DNA of 64,000 nucleotides from JAFGOG01 sp034429215 (GTDB taxonomy: Bacteria; Chloroflexota; Anaerolineae; JAAYZQ01), in NCBI GenBank assembly GCA_034429215.1, contig DAOUGI010000108.1, positions 1-64,000 on the forward strand. The letters are read 5' to 3'. Made by a program: the position numbers and the translations under genes. This document shows positions 1-8,320 of the stretch, piece by piece (position 1 is the first letter of the stretch; each line of letters begins with the position of its first letter). The notes below the pieces were generated by a model. That model ran no database searches. It had not been told where the DNA came from and worked only from the letters and a program-made list of their open reading frames with translations.

Positions 1-995
<995 letters not shown>

Positions 996-1069
996 CACCA
1001 ATGTGAGTTCGCGGGGCCCTAAACGATCCTGTTCAGTTCTTAAAGTGTCAATCATTAACAAGTAAAAAA

Positions 1070-1197
1070 GGTTCCTCTGGTGACTCTAGCGGAGGGGAAA
1101 CACCCTGCTCCATACCGAACCAGGTAGTTAAGCCCTCTAGCGCCGATGGTACTTGGGACGCAAGTCTCTGGGAGAGTAGGTCGTTGCCAGGGGAACC
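1070..1197 (+). rRNA. 5S ribosomal RNA
   Basis: It lies about 75 bases after the 23S 3' end, the usual linked arrangement. The terminal helix is visible as GGTTCCTCTGG at the 5' end pairing with CCAGGGGAACC at the 3' end. The internal conserved blocks CTCCATACCGAACCAGGTAGTTAAGC and GGGAGAGTAGGTCG-type loop E sequence are present. A T-rich stretch directly after the 3' arm (1198-1209) could end transcription. Boundaries are taken from the terminal helix. Confidence 0.95.
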
Positions 1198-1231
1198 TTT
1201 TTGTCTTTTCTACGTATAGGTAGCAATTCCG

Positions 1232-1262
1232 AGAAATCCGATTTCCAAGAAATCGGATTTCT
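1232..1262. repeat. 14-bp-arm inverted repeat downstream of the rRNA operon
   Basis: AGAAATCCGATTTC at 1232-1245 and GAAATCGGATTTCT at 1249-1262 are perfect reverse complements around a 3-base loop. Each arm is itself almost palindromic (GAAATC...GATTTC). There is no T-run after it on the plus strand, so it is not a classical intrinsic terminator. It may be a dispersed palindromic element or a 3' stabiliser of the rRNA precursor. It lies 25 bases upstream of the first protein gene. Confidence 0.75.
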
Positions 1263-1286
1263 AATACAGGGAGGGAGAAAAGACAG

Positions 1287-1676
1287 ATGAGCGAAGAACA
1301 GAAACCAACCGGTGACGTTTTGGAAGAGCTCAAGCTCTTCGGCCAGCAGCTCGGCTCGGCCGTCAAGTCGCTGTGGGAGAGCGAGGAAAGCCGCAACCTG
1401 CGCCAAGAGATCAGCGAAGGGCTGAACGAAGCGGTCCGCGAAATGGACAAGGCGGTCAAGAACGTCCAGGCCAGCGATGCCGCCAAAGATTTCAGCGAGC
1501 AGGTCAGAGGCAGCGTGGACAAGGCCCGCGAGTCGGACGTTGTCGGACAGATCCAGAAGGGCCTGGTCACCGGCCTCCGCGACATCAACGCCGAGATCGG
1601 CAAGCTGATCAACTCGTGGGAGACCAAGAAACCGGCCGAGCCTGCCGAACCGCCTGCCCCCGAGACCGAGGAATGA
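1287..1676 (+). CDS. Small acidic amphipathic-helix protein, unknown function
   Basis: Encodes 129 residues, almost entirely predicted alpha-helix with a heptad-like pattern (LEELKLFGQQLGSAVKSLW, then repeated VREMDKAVKNVQ-type segments) and a Glu/Pro/Ala-rich tail ending PAPETEE. There is no signal peptide and no recognisable enzyme motif. The ATG is preceded by a strong Shine-Dalgarno sequence (GGGAGGGAG). The stop overlaps the start of the next gene (ATGA), so the two are very likely co-translated. Apolipoprotein/late-embryogenesis-like helical proteins look similar, but I do not recognise a family. Confidence 0.8.
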   Translation: MSEEQKPTGDVLEELKLFGQQLGSAVKSLWESEESRNLRQEISEGLNEAVREMDKAVKNVQASDAAKDFSEQVRGSVDKARESDVVGQIQKGLVTGLRDINAEIGKLINSWETKKPAEPAEPPAPETEE

Positions 1677-2077
1677 CCTTTGACGCCCTGAACCCCGGCC
1701 TTACCGGCCAGGTCAGCCTGGTCGTCACCGAGGAACACACCGCCAAACATCTGGGCAGCGGCAGCGTCCAGGTGCTTGCCACGCCGCAGATGATCCTGCT
1801 CATGGAGCAGGCCAGCGTCGCCGCCATCGACCACCTGCTGCCGGAGGGCTACCGGACCGTCGGCGTCGGCCTCGACGTCCGCCACCTGGCCCCGACCCCT
1901 GTTGGGTTCGAGGTCCGGGCAACGTCAGAGCTGATCGAGGTCGACGGCCGGCGCCTGACCTGCCGCGTCCAGGTCCACGACGGCATCGAGGTTGTGGGGG
2001 AAGGCACCCACCGCCGGGCGATCATTGAGGTTCGGCAGTTTGCCGAGCGGGTCGCCCAGAAAGCAAAACGTTCCTGA
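1673..2077 (+). CDS. Hotdog-fold thioesterase, FlK (fluoroacetyl-CoA thioesterase)-like
   Basis: Encodes 134 residues matching the FlK-type hotdog family in length and pattern: an N-terminal VTEEHTAKHLGSG segment, then LATPQMILLMEQASVAAIDHLLPEG (central hotdog helix with a conserved Glu), VGVGLDVRHLAPTPVGFEVRATSEL, and a final beta strand VVGEGTHRRAIIEV. Such enzymes hydrolyse acyl-CoA thioesters in the cytoplasm; the substrate cannot be read from sequence. The start at 1673 is the ATG that overlaps the preceding stop (ATGA), which indicates translational coupling. A longer in-frame opening upstream is the wrong frame of the previous gene. Confidence 0.88.
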   Translation: MTFDALNPGLTGQVSLVVTEEHTAKHLGSGSVQVLATPQMILLMEQASVAAIDHLLPEGYRTVGVGLDVRHLAPTPVGFEVRATSELIEVDGRRLTCRVQVHDGIEVVGEGTHRRAIIEVRQFAERVAQKAKRS

Positions 2078-2080
2078 CAA

Positions 2081-2116
2081 AAGAAGGGCGGCATGAAAGC
2101 CGCCCTTCTTTGTTTT
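2081..2116. terminator. Bidirectional intrinsic terminator
   Basis: AAGAAGGGCGGC (2081-2092) pairs perfectly with GCCGCCCTTCTT (2099-2110) around a 6-base loop, followed on the plus strand by TGTTTT and flanked on the other side by A-rich sequence, which gives U residues on the minus strand. It sits between the thioesterase stop (2077) and the stop of the convergent cinA-like gene (2138), so it probably ends both transcripts. Confidence 0.9.
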
Positions 2117-2137
2117 ATCGCCCTCACCGGAGCCACC

Positions 2138-2920
2138 CTACACCGCCCGTGGCCCGCCGCCCCAGTGGCGTGTCAATCGCCATTGGGCCGTTTCCATGTC
2201 CCGGCACAGCTCCCACGTCTCGCCACCGGCCGTCTGGACCAGATAAAACCGCCACGTGCGGCCGTCCTTTGTCTCGGTCCTCTGCCGCCCCCACGACTCG
2301 ATCCGGTAGTGGCGCGACCGCCAGGCGAACCTGAGCGGCGTCGCCGTACCATCGGACCGCACCTGCACATCCACGCCCACCGGCTCGTCGATAAACTCGA
2401 CCATTGCCCTCTCCGGCCGGCCCCCATGATCTCGACATCGCTTGGAGCTCTGTTTTTTCAAGTAATCGGCCACCAGCCGCAGCGCCGCTTCAGCCGATGC
2501 ATGCTTGTTCTCCTGCCGCCCTTGCGTCCACACGTGCCGCTCGACCAGCTCGACACCCGGCGCCGACAGCGCCACGTAGGTCAGCCCCACCGGCTTGTCC
2601 GGTGTCCCCCCGGCCGGCCCGGCGATGCCGGTGATCGCCACCGCGACGTCGGCCCCCAGCCGCTGCCGCGCCCCCCGTGCCATCTCCCGGGCTACTTCTT
2701 CGCTCACTGCACCGTGCGCGGCCAGCGTCTCGGGCTGCACCCCCAACAGCGCCTCCTTGGCTTCATTGGCATAAGCCACGATACCGCCCACGAAATAAGC
2801 CGAGCTGCCCGGCACGTCTGTGATCCGGTGGGCAACCAGCCCGCCGGTGCACGACTCGGCCGTGGCCAGGGTCAGGCCCTGTTGGGTTAGCAGCAGGCCG
2901 ATCTTTTCTTCAAGCATCAT
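2138..2920 (-). CDS. CinA C-terminal (PncC-type nicotinamide-nucleotide amidohydrolase) domain with a C-terminal DUF6504-like domain
   Basis: 260 residues. Residues 1-160 form a complete CinA C-domain: AESCTGG, GGIVAYANEAK, SEEVAREMARGAR and ITGIAGPAGGTPDKPVG are the family signatures. PncC enzymes deamidate nicotinamide mononucleotide to nicotinate mononucleotide in NAD salvage. The usual N-terminal molybdopterin-binding-like CinA domain is absent. Residues 170-260 (MVEFIDEPVGVDVQV, then a Trp/Arg-rich RHYRIESWGR and WELCRDMETAQW) look like the small DUF6504 domain, joined by a short basic linker. A promoter with a TATAAT -10 box lies just upstream, and GGGAGAG is the likely ribosome-binding site. 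The domain assignment of the C-terminal part is less certain. Confidence 0.88.
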   Translation of the reverse strand: MMLEEKIGLLLTQQGLTLATAESCTGGLVAHRITDVPGSSAYFVGGIVAYANEAKEALLGVQPETLAAHGAVSEEVAREMARGARQRLGADVAVAITGIAGPAGGTPDKPVGLTYVALSAPGVELVERHVWTQGRQENKHASAEAALRLVADYLKKQSSKRCRDHGGRPERAMVEFIDEPVGVDVQVRSDGTATPLRFAWRSRHYRIESWGRQRTETKDGRTWRFYLVQTAGGETWELCRDMETAQWRLTRHWGGGPRAV

Positions 2921-2940
2921 GATCGTCTCTCCCTAGCCCA

Positions 2941-2969
2941 ATTATACCACACACTCGCGCCCCTGTCAT
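2941..2969 (-). promoter_or_regulatory. Sigma70-type promoter for the cinA-like gene
   Basis: On the minus strand, ATGACA (2964-2969) is separated by exactly 17 bases from a perfect TATAAT (2941-2946), about 20 bases upstream of the start codon at 2920. Confidence 0.75.
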
Positions 2970-2980
2970 TCTGTCTGGTG

Positions 2981-3014
2981 ACATAAAGAGCCCCTGGATT
3001 GGTCCAGGGGCTCT
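2981..3014 (-). terminator. Intrinsic terminator of the crystallin/M23-like gene
   Basis: AGAGCCCCTGG (2987-2997) and CCAGGGGCTCT (3004-3014) form an 11-bp stem with a 6-base loop. Read on the minus strand the hairpin is followed by TTTATGT, a short U-tract, just after the stop of the gene ending at 3032. Confidence 0.85.
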
Positions 3015-3031
3015 GCCTTGTCCTAAGCCGG

Positions 3032-4216
3032 CTATGGACAGGACGCTGCCTGGGTCTTGCCTCCGGCCGCCCCCATCCACAGGAAGGGGTTCTCATACTG
3101 GGTCTGAACCCACTTGCACTCTTTGCCGGCGGCTTCTCCGGCCGGGTGCGGCTCGTACGCTACCACAAAACGCAGGTAGGTGCTGCTAATCGTGCCGATC
3201 TGTTGTCCCTTCTCTACCCATTGGCCGGCCTTGATTTTGTACCGGTCAACGTTCACGTATTGCGTCCATACTTTTCTGCTGTCGATAGTATGCTCGATGA
3301 GAATGGATGCCCCGGGTCCGATCGACGCCACCCGCCCTCGGTAGACGGCATAGACCGGCTGACCAGAAGCAGGTTTGCCAGGGTCTCGGACAATGTCGAT
3401 ACCCGGGTTGTACGCGTTCTTTTTCGGGTCCCTGGTTGCCTGCTCCAGGAAGGTGGCGCCATAGACGCCAAACCCGGCGCCATCCGGCTTGCCCACCGGC
3501 CAGTTGAAGGTGAACTTGACGCGCATGGAAGAGGTCCGGTCGTGGCCGACTTCGTCGTTGCCCAGGTTCGGGTCATCCTGGGTGAAAGTGGTGCACTTGC
3601 CGTTAAAGCCAGGGTGCGCGCACAGTGTCACCGTCCGCCGCCCGCCGCCATAGGTTCCCACCAGCTTGAGCGACGAGGCGGTATCTTCAAAACCGGTGTT
3701 GCTCATGTCGTCGTAGCTGGCTACGAACTTGCGGCAGCGGCCGCCAAAGTTCTTGTCCTCGTACAAATAGACGCCGTCGCCGGTGCACTGGGGCACCTTG
3801 CCGATCTTGATCGAAGAGGCGCTGTCGTGCCCGATCTTGTCGTTCCCCAGGTCGGGATCGTCGGCGCCAAATGCCGTCTTCACGCCGCGCTTGCCCGCAT
3901 CGGCGAACAGGATGACGGCATATTTTCCTCCGCCATAGCTGCCCACGAACCGGATCGACGATGCCATGTCGTTGAAACCGTCGTCGCTGAAATCCTTGTC
4001 GTCCTCAGTCCACTTGACGCAGCGGCCGCCATAGTTGCTGTGCTCGTACAGGTATACGCCGTCACCCTGGCAGCGGCTGCTGGCAGCGCTGCCGCTGGAC
4101 AAAGATCCTGGCTGCGCATCCGCCACTTGAGGCGGCACAAATGCCAACAGCATAACCAAGATCCCTACTGCTGCCAGGCCTGCCCGCCTGGACACCTGAA
4201 TCCAACTTGTGCTCAT
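3032..4216 (-). CDS. Secreted two-domain beta/gamma-crystallin-like protein with a degenerate M23 (LytM) peptidase domain
   Basis: 394 residues from the ATG with a good GGAGG site; a longer in-frame start 7 codons upstream lacks one. Residues 8-35 are a signal peptide (hydrophobic core LAAVGILVMLLAFVPP, then ADAQ). Two tandem crystallin/I36-type domains follow (about 50-140 and 145-235), each starting C-x-GDGVYLYE, with a Y/FGGRC motif and ending GHDxxSSxxxx. Residues 236-390 resemble an M23 peptidase core (KNAYNPGIDI, PVYAVYRGRVASIG, KAGQWVEKGQQIGTISS). The zinc ligands are missing: the first His of HxxxD is Asn, and the HLHF block reads YLRF. It is therefore probably a binding protein in the envelope, not an active hydrolase. 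Confidence 0.82.
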   Translation of the reverse strand: MSTSWIQVSRRAGLAAVGILVMLLAFVPPQVADAQPGSLSSGSAASSRCQGDGVYLYEHSNYGGRCVKWTEDDKDFSDDGFNDMASSIRFVGSYGGGKYAVILFADAGKRGVKTAFGADDPDLGNDKIGHDSASSIKIGKVPQCTGDGVYLYEDKNFGGRCRKFVASYDDMSNTGFEDTASSLKLVGTYGGGRRTVTLCAHPGFNGKCTTFTQDDPNLGNDEVGHDRTSSMRVKFTFNWPVGKPDGAGFGVYGATFLEQATRDPKKNAYNPGIDIVRDPGKPASGQPVYAVYRGRVASIGPGASILIEHTIDSRKVWTQYVNVDRYKIKAGQWVEKGQQIGTISSTYLRFVVAYEPHPAGEAAGKECKWVQTQYENPFLWMGAAGGKTQAASCP

Positions 4217-4348
4217 CTTGCCCTCCTTCAAATCCAACTGCTCATCCTCATTCGCTCATCGCGTGTAGATATGACGATCATGGTCTTGGAAAAGTTCCTG
4301 CGGCGAGAAATCTTCCAGCCCTTCAATCTTTTATTCCCCTCTCTTTCA

Positions 4349-4357
4349 TGGTATAAT
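4349..4357 (+). promoter_or_regulatory. Extended -10 promoter for the glycan gene series
   Basis: TGGTATAAT (TGnTATAAT) at 4349-4357 is a perfect extended -10. The region 17 bases upstream (TTTTAT) is a weak -35, as is common with extended -10 promoters. The downstream ATG is at 4397. Confidence 0.65.
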
Positions 4358-4396
4358 CCCCCGGCGCTGCATGCCCGACAACGCTTGAGAGGACAG

Positions 4397-5353
4397 ATGG
4401 ACCAGACCAAAATGATCTCGTTCGTAATCCCGGTGTTCGACGAGGAGGGCTCGCTCGAAGCGCTCCACCAGGCGATCACCGCCACGATGGAAGCACTGGC
4501 CCACCCCTACGAGATCCTTTTTATCGACGACGGCTCTACCGACCGGTCGCCGGCCATCCTCCACGATCTGTATGAGCGCGACGGCGACCACATCCGGGTG
4601 ATCCAGTTCCGCCGCAACTTTGGCAAGACCGCCGCCCTGACCGCCGGCTTTGGCATGGTCCGGGGCGAGATCGTGGTCACCATGGACGCCGACCTCCAGG
4701 ACGACCCTGCCGAGCTGCCCAAGCTCCTGGCCAAGCTGGACGAAGGCTACGACCTGGTCGGCGCCTGGCGGGCGGAACGCCACGACCCGATCACCAAGCG
4801 CGGACCATCGTGGTTCGCCAACACCACCGTCTCGGCGCTGACCGGGGTCAAGCTCCACGACGTCAACTGCGGGTTCAAGGTGTACCGCCGCGAGGTGGTG
4901 CGTGACCTGAAACTGTACGGCGACCTCCACCGCTACATCCCGGTCCTGGCCCACTGGAAAGGCTACCGCATCACCGAGGTGCCGGTCGTCCACCATCCCC
5001 GCCGCTTTGGGCAGAGCAAGTTCGGCGGGCGGCGCTTTGGCAAGAGCTACATCGACTTTTTGAGCGTCCTCTTTCTAACCACCTACCTGCGACGGCCCAT
5101 GCACCTATTCGGCATGGTCGGAACCATCTTTGCCGTCGTGGGCGCGGTCATCATGCTCTACCTGGCCGGTGTATGGCTGATCCAGGGACAGCTCGGCTGG
5201 CGGCCGCTGCTGTTCGTCGGCATCACCGCGTTGATGGTCGGCATCCAACTGATCAGCCTTGGGCTGCTGGGCGAGATGCTGCGCAATGTAACCTTCCGCG
5301 CCGAAGAAGAGTTTTCGATCCGGCAAATCTTGGAAAAGACTGGGAGGGAATAG
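4397..5353 (+). CDS. Family 2 glycosyltransferase with two C-terminal membrane helices (ArnC/GtrB/DPM1-like)
   Basis: 318 residues; ATG at 4397 preceded by AGAGGA. The N-terminal GT-A domain has SFVIPVFDEE, ILFIDDGSTDRS, the nucleotide-binding MDADLQDDP (DxD) and HDVNCGFKVYRR signatures. Two hydrophobic helices occupy about residues 235-300 and anchor it in the membrane. Relatives transfer a sugar from a nucleotide-sugar to polyprenyl phosphate on the cytoplasmic face. The stop is directly followed by the ATG of the epimerase gene. The specific sugar is unknown. Confidence 0.93.
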   Translation: MDQTKMISFVIPVFDEEGSLEALHQAITATMEALAHPYEILFIDDGSTDRSPAILHDLYERDGDHIRVIQFRRNFGKTAALTAGFGMVRGEIVVTMDADLQDDPAELPKLLAKLDEGYDLVGAWRAERHDPITKRGPSWFANTTVSALTGVKLHDVNCGFKVYRREVVRDLKLYGDLHRYIPVLAHWKGYRITEVPVVHHPRRFGQSKFGGRRFGKSYIDFLSVLFLTTYLRRPMHLFGMVGTIFAVVGAVIMLYLAGVWLIQGQLGWRPLLFVGITALMVGIQLISLGLLGEMLRNVTFRAEEEFSIRQILEKTGRE

Positions 5354-6343
5354 ATGAAATCTCTGGTAACCGGTGGCGCCGGTTTTCTCGGCTCGCACGT
5401 CGCCCGCCAGTGCCTGGCGCTGGGGCACGACGTGGTGGTGCTGGACGATCTGAGCGGTGGCTTTCGCGACCAGATCCCTCCAGGGGCGACATTCGTCCAG
5501 GGCAGCATTACCGACGCAGACCTGATCCAAAGGCTGTCCGCCGAGCACCAGTTTGATTATGTCTATCACCTGGCCGCCTATGCTGCCGAGGGCCTATCCC
5601 ACTTTATCCGCCGCTTTAACTACACCAACAACCTGATCGGCAGTATGAACCTGATCAACGAGTCGGTCAAGCACCATGTCCGCTGTTTTGTCTTCACCTC
5701 GTCGATCGCGGTCTATGGCGCCAATCAACTGCCCATGCGCGAAGATCTGACCCCCCAGCCCGAGGATCCTTACGGCATTGCCAAATATGCTGTCGAGCTC
5801 GACCTGCATGCGGCGCGCAGGTTGTTCGGCCTGAACTATATCATCTTTAGGCCGCACAACGTCTACGGCGAGAACCAGAACCTCGGCGACCGGTACCGGA
5901 ACGTCATCGGCATATTCATGAACCAGGTCATGCAGGGCAAGCCGATGTCGGTGTTCGGCGACGGGCTGCAGACCCGCGCCTTTAGCTACATCGACGACGT
6001 GGCGCCGTACATCGCCAACAGCGTGAACGTCCCTGCGGCCTATGGCGAGGTGATCAACATCGGGGCAGACAAGCCCTACTCGGTCAAGTACCTGGCGGAA
6101 GTGGTCGCCCGGGCGTTTGGCGTAGAGCCCCAGATCCAGTATCTGCCCCCCCGAAATGAAGTGGTAAACGCCTACTCCGACCACAGCAAGGCAGAACGGC
6201 TGTTCGGCCGGCATACCCCGGTAAGCCTGGAAGAAGGTGTCGCGCGCATGGCCAAATGGGCGCAAAAGGCCGGCGCCCGCCAAAGCTCCACATTTGACAA
6301 CATCGAAATTGCGCTCAACCTTCCGCCGAGCTGGCAGAGATGA
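5354..6343 (+). CDS. NAD-dependent nucleotide-sugar epimerase/dehydratase (extended SDR)
   Basis: 329 residues; starts immediately after the stop of the glycosyltransferase, so coupled translation is likely. The Rossmann motif TGGAGFLG is at residues 6-13. The catalytic SSIAVYG serine region is near 116 and Y140xxxK144 (YGIAK) follows. RPHNVYGENQN and FGDGLQTRAFSYIDD are typical of UDP-glucose 4-epimerase-like enzymes. It interconverts a nucleotide-sugar for the surrounding surface-glycan pathway; the exact substrate cannot be assigned. Confidence 0.93.
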   Translation: MKSLVTGGAGFLGSHVARQCLALGHDVVVLDDLSGGFRDQIPPGATFVQGSITDADLIQRLSAEHQFDYVYHLAAYAAEGLSHFIRRFNYTNNLIGSMNLINESVKHHVRCFVFTSSIAVYGANQLPMREDLTPQPEDPYGIAKYAVELDLHAARRLFGLNYIIFRPHNVYGENQNLGDRYRNVIGIFMNQVMQGKPMSVFGDGLQTRAFSYIDDVAPYIANSVNVPAAYGEVINIGADKPYSVKYLAEVVARAFGVEPQIQYLPPRNEVVNAYSDHSKAERLFGRHTPVSLEEGVARMAKWAQKAGARQSSTFDNIEIALNLPPSWQR

Positions 6344-6362
6344 CGCAAGCGACAGAAGCGTA

Positions 6363-7535
6363 ATGCGCCGTATCCTCGTCCTTTCGCCCTGCGACATCTT
6401 TCCACCCGTCCACGGCAGCAGCACGGCCATCTACCATACCCTCCAGCTCCTGGCCGAGAGCAACCCAGTCCTGGGCCTGCTGTGCCGCCTCTACTCGCAG
6501 CACGGCGAGGCAGACCTGGACCATCCCAACCTGGAGATCCGCTACTGCCGCGAGACCCCGCTCGACCGTCTGGGGTACAAGGGCCTCTTTTTCAACCCGA
6601 TCTACTACCGGGCCGCCTGGCGGGCCGTCCGCGAGTTCAAGCCCGACGTCATCCAAGCCGAGCTGCTATGGACCGCCCCGGCGGCGCTGTGGCTGCGCCG
6701 CCGCACCGGCACGCCGGTGGTCCTGATGCAGGAGAATGTCGAGTATCAAAAATTCGTCCGGTTCGGCATAAAAAGCCCATTTCTTAGGGTCGTCAAATGG
6801 ATCGAGGGGTGGGCCTGCCGCGCCGCCGACCGGGTGGTGGCCCTGTCCGACGTGGATCGCGATTTCATGATCCGGCTCTACGGCGTCCCACCGGAGCGCT
6901 TTGCCCTGATCCCCCACGGTGTGGACCCCGCCTTGTTCGACTATCGCTCCGAGGGCGCCGCCGCCGCCCGGCAAAAGCTGGGCCTGGCGCCCGGCGCGCC
7001 GGTGTTGACCTTCGTCGGCAAGCTCGACTATCTGCCCAACGTCCGCGCCGTCGAATATATCGCCGGACGGATCGCCCCTGCCGTCCGCGAGCGCCATCCC
7101 GATGCCCGGTTCGTCATCATCGGCCAGGGCATGCCAAGCTATGACTGCCCTGAGCTGATCTTTACCGGCTTTGTCGACGCCCGAGCCGGGGCCCGCCCCA
7201 ACCTCAGTGACTACCTGTCCGCCTCTGACGTCGTTCTGGTGCCGCTCGATTCCGGCTCTGGCACCCGCCTCAAGATCTTGGAAGCGGCGGCCAACGCCCG
7301 GCCGGTCATCTCCACCCGCATCGGCGCCGAAGGACAGGCGTTCATCGATGGCAAAGAGATCCTGTTGACCGACGAGGTGGACCAGGCCTTTGTCGATGCA
7401 ACACTCCGCCTCCTCGCCGACCCGGCATTGCGCGATCGCCTGGGCCATGCCGCCCGCGCCAGGGTGCTGGCCGAATATAGCTGGCAGGCGCAAGTGCAAA
7501 AGATGGAGCAGGTATATGAAAAGCTTGGAGTATGA
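6363..7535 (+). CDS. Family 4 glycosyltransferase (GT-B fold)
   Basis: 390 residues, ATG at 6363, 19 bases after the epimerase stop. The N-terminal half has PPVHGSSTAIYHTLQLL and the inter-domain VDRDFMIRLYGVPPERFALIPHGVD; the C-terminal half has TFVGKLDYLPNVRAVEYI, the acceptor loop DVVLVPLDSGSGTRLKILEAAA and the EAxAxxxPVIST-type segment. This matches exopolysaccharide GT4 enzymes (stp2/PEP-CTERM Wzy-linked type). It likely adds a sugar during glycan assembly in the cytoplasm. It is followed 61 bases later by an independent toxin-antitoxin unit. Confidence 0.92.
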   Translation: MRRILVLSPCDIFPPVHGSSTAIYHTLQLLAESNPVLGLLCRLYSQHGEADLDHPNLEIRYCRETPLDRLGYKGLFFNPIYYRAAWRAVREFKPDVIQAELLWTAPAALWLRRRTGTPVVLMQENVEYQKFVRFGIKSPFLRVVKWIEGWACRAADRVVALSDVDRDFMIRLYGVPPERFALIPHGVDPALFDYRSEGAAAARQKLGLAPGAPVLTFVGKLDYLPNVRAVEYIAGRIAPAVRERHPDARFVIIGQGMPSYDCPELIFTGFVDARAGARPNLSDYLSASDVVLVPLDSGSGTRLKILEAAANARPVISTRIGAEGQAFIDGKEILLTDEVDQAFVDATLRLLADPALRDRLGHAARARVLAEYSWQAQVQKMEQVYEKLGV

Positions 7536-7548
7536 ACCTGTCGCGATC

Positions 7549-7577
7549 TTGACAGAATATAGCACATACGCTATAAT
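7549..7577 (+). promoter_or_regulatory. Consensus sigma70 promoter with internal palindromic operator, for the toxin-antitoxin pair
   Basis: TTGACA (7549-7554) and TATAAT (7572-7577) are both perfect matches with the optimal 17-bp spacer. A 6-bp-arm inverted repeat TATAGC-N6-GCTATA (7558-7575) fills the spacer and overlaps the -10 box, the right place for autorepression by the antitoxin. It is the strongest promoter I see in the window. Start codon of the toxin is at 7596. Confidence 0.88.
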
Positions 7578-7595
7578 AGGTTAACGGGCAGAGCT

Positions 7596-7925
7596 ATGAC
7601 CTGGACAGTTAGCATACACCCTCAGGTAGTCAAGTTCGTAGACAAGAACCTGTCGCCTGAGGACAAGGTACGTGTCTTGGACCTGTTTGACCGGCTGGCG
7701 ACCTACGGTACACAACTAGGCTGGCCCTACACCCGCCAGATTGAAGGCAAACTCTGGGAACTGAGACCCCAGACAACACTAGGCACCTGGCGTTTTCTCT
7801 ATTTTGTCGCGCCAGAGCGGCATTTCTTGATCGTGGTGGCCATGCGGAAACGTGCCCGGATCGATACAAAGGTCAAACAAACAGCGCAGAGCCGACTGGC
7901 CTATTTTGACAGTGAGGAGGGATAA
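7596..7925 (+). CDS. higB: HigB/RelE-family toxin (phage Gp49-like, type II toxin-antitoxin)
   Basis: 109 residues, the usual length for Gp49-like HigB toxins. The conserved core GKLWELRPQ, GTWRFLYFVAPERHFLIVVAM and a basic RKRARIDTK tail match RelE-superfamily mRNA interferases, which cleave mRNA at the ribosome. The toxin gene comes first and the antitoxin gene follows with a TAATG overlap, the HigBA order. It is inserted between two GT4 genes and has its own promoter. Activity is inferred. Confidence 0.88.
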   Translation: MTWTVSIHPQVVKFVDKNLSPEDKVRVLDLFDRLATYGTQLGWPYTRQIEGKLWELRPQTTLGTWRFLYFVAPERHFLIVVAMRKRARIDTKVKQTAQSRLAYFDSEEG

Positions 7926-8320
7926 TGAAGCTGGAGGAGTATCGCCGGCAATTGATGCAAGATCCTGAGGTGGCTGCTGCCCAAGCCCGGCTACAGCCCA
8001 AGCTCGACCTTGCCCGGCAGGTGCTGGACCTCCGCCTGAAACGCGGCTGGACGCAACAGGAACTGGCAGAGCGGGCCGGGACCAAACAGGCGAATATCTC
8101 CCGACTGGAAAACGCCAGACTCAATCCATCGGTAGACATGTTACAGAAAATCGCGAATGCCTTTGGAGTCGAACTGGCCGTAATGCTCATCCCGACTGCC
8201 GGCGAACGCCCGGTATACAAAGCTGTCGCGCCTGCCCTCGAACCGCTTTTTGGCCAAGTCGCCGAGGATAGTGCGCACTATGAGGTTGATAATGGCCCGA
8301 GCACTCGTCGTCATCTTTGA
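7925..8320 (+). CDS. higA: HigA/XRE-family antitoxin
   Basis: 131 residues; its ATG overlaps the toxin stop (TAATG). An XRE helix-turn-helix spans about residues 30-90: LRLKRGWTQQELAERAGTKQANISRLEN, followed by NPSVDMLQKIANAFGVEL. It should neutralise the toxin and repress the promoter at 7549-7577 through the palindrome there. The tail (residues 91-131) overlaps the start of the next glycosyltransferase gene by 29 bases, so the module is tightly packed into the glycan operon. Confidence 0.9.
   Translation: MKLEEYRRQLMQDPEVAAAQARLQPKLDLARQVLDLRLKRGWTQQELAERAGTKQANISRLENARLNPSVDMLQKIANAFGVELAVMLIPTAGERPVYKAVAPALEPLFGQVAEDSAHYEVDNGPSTRRHL

Noticed and set aside
2999..4396. The glycosyltransferase frame is open for about 465 codons upstream of 4397
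   Set aside because: This part is antisense to the crystallin/M23-like gene; the GT2 family start and a ribosome-binding site are at 4397.
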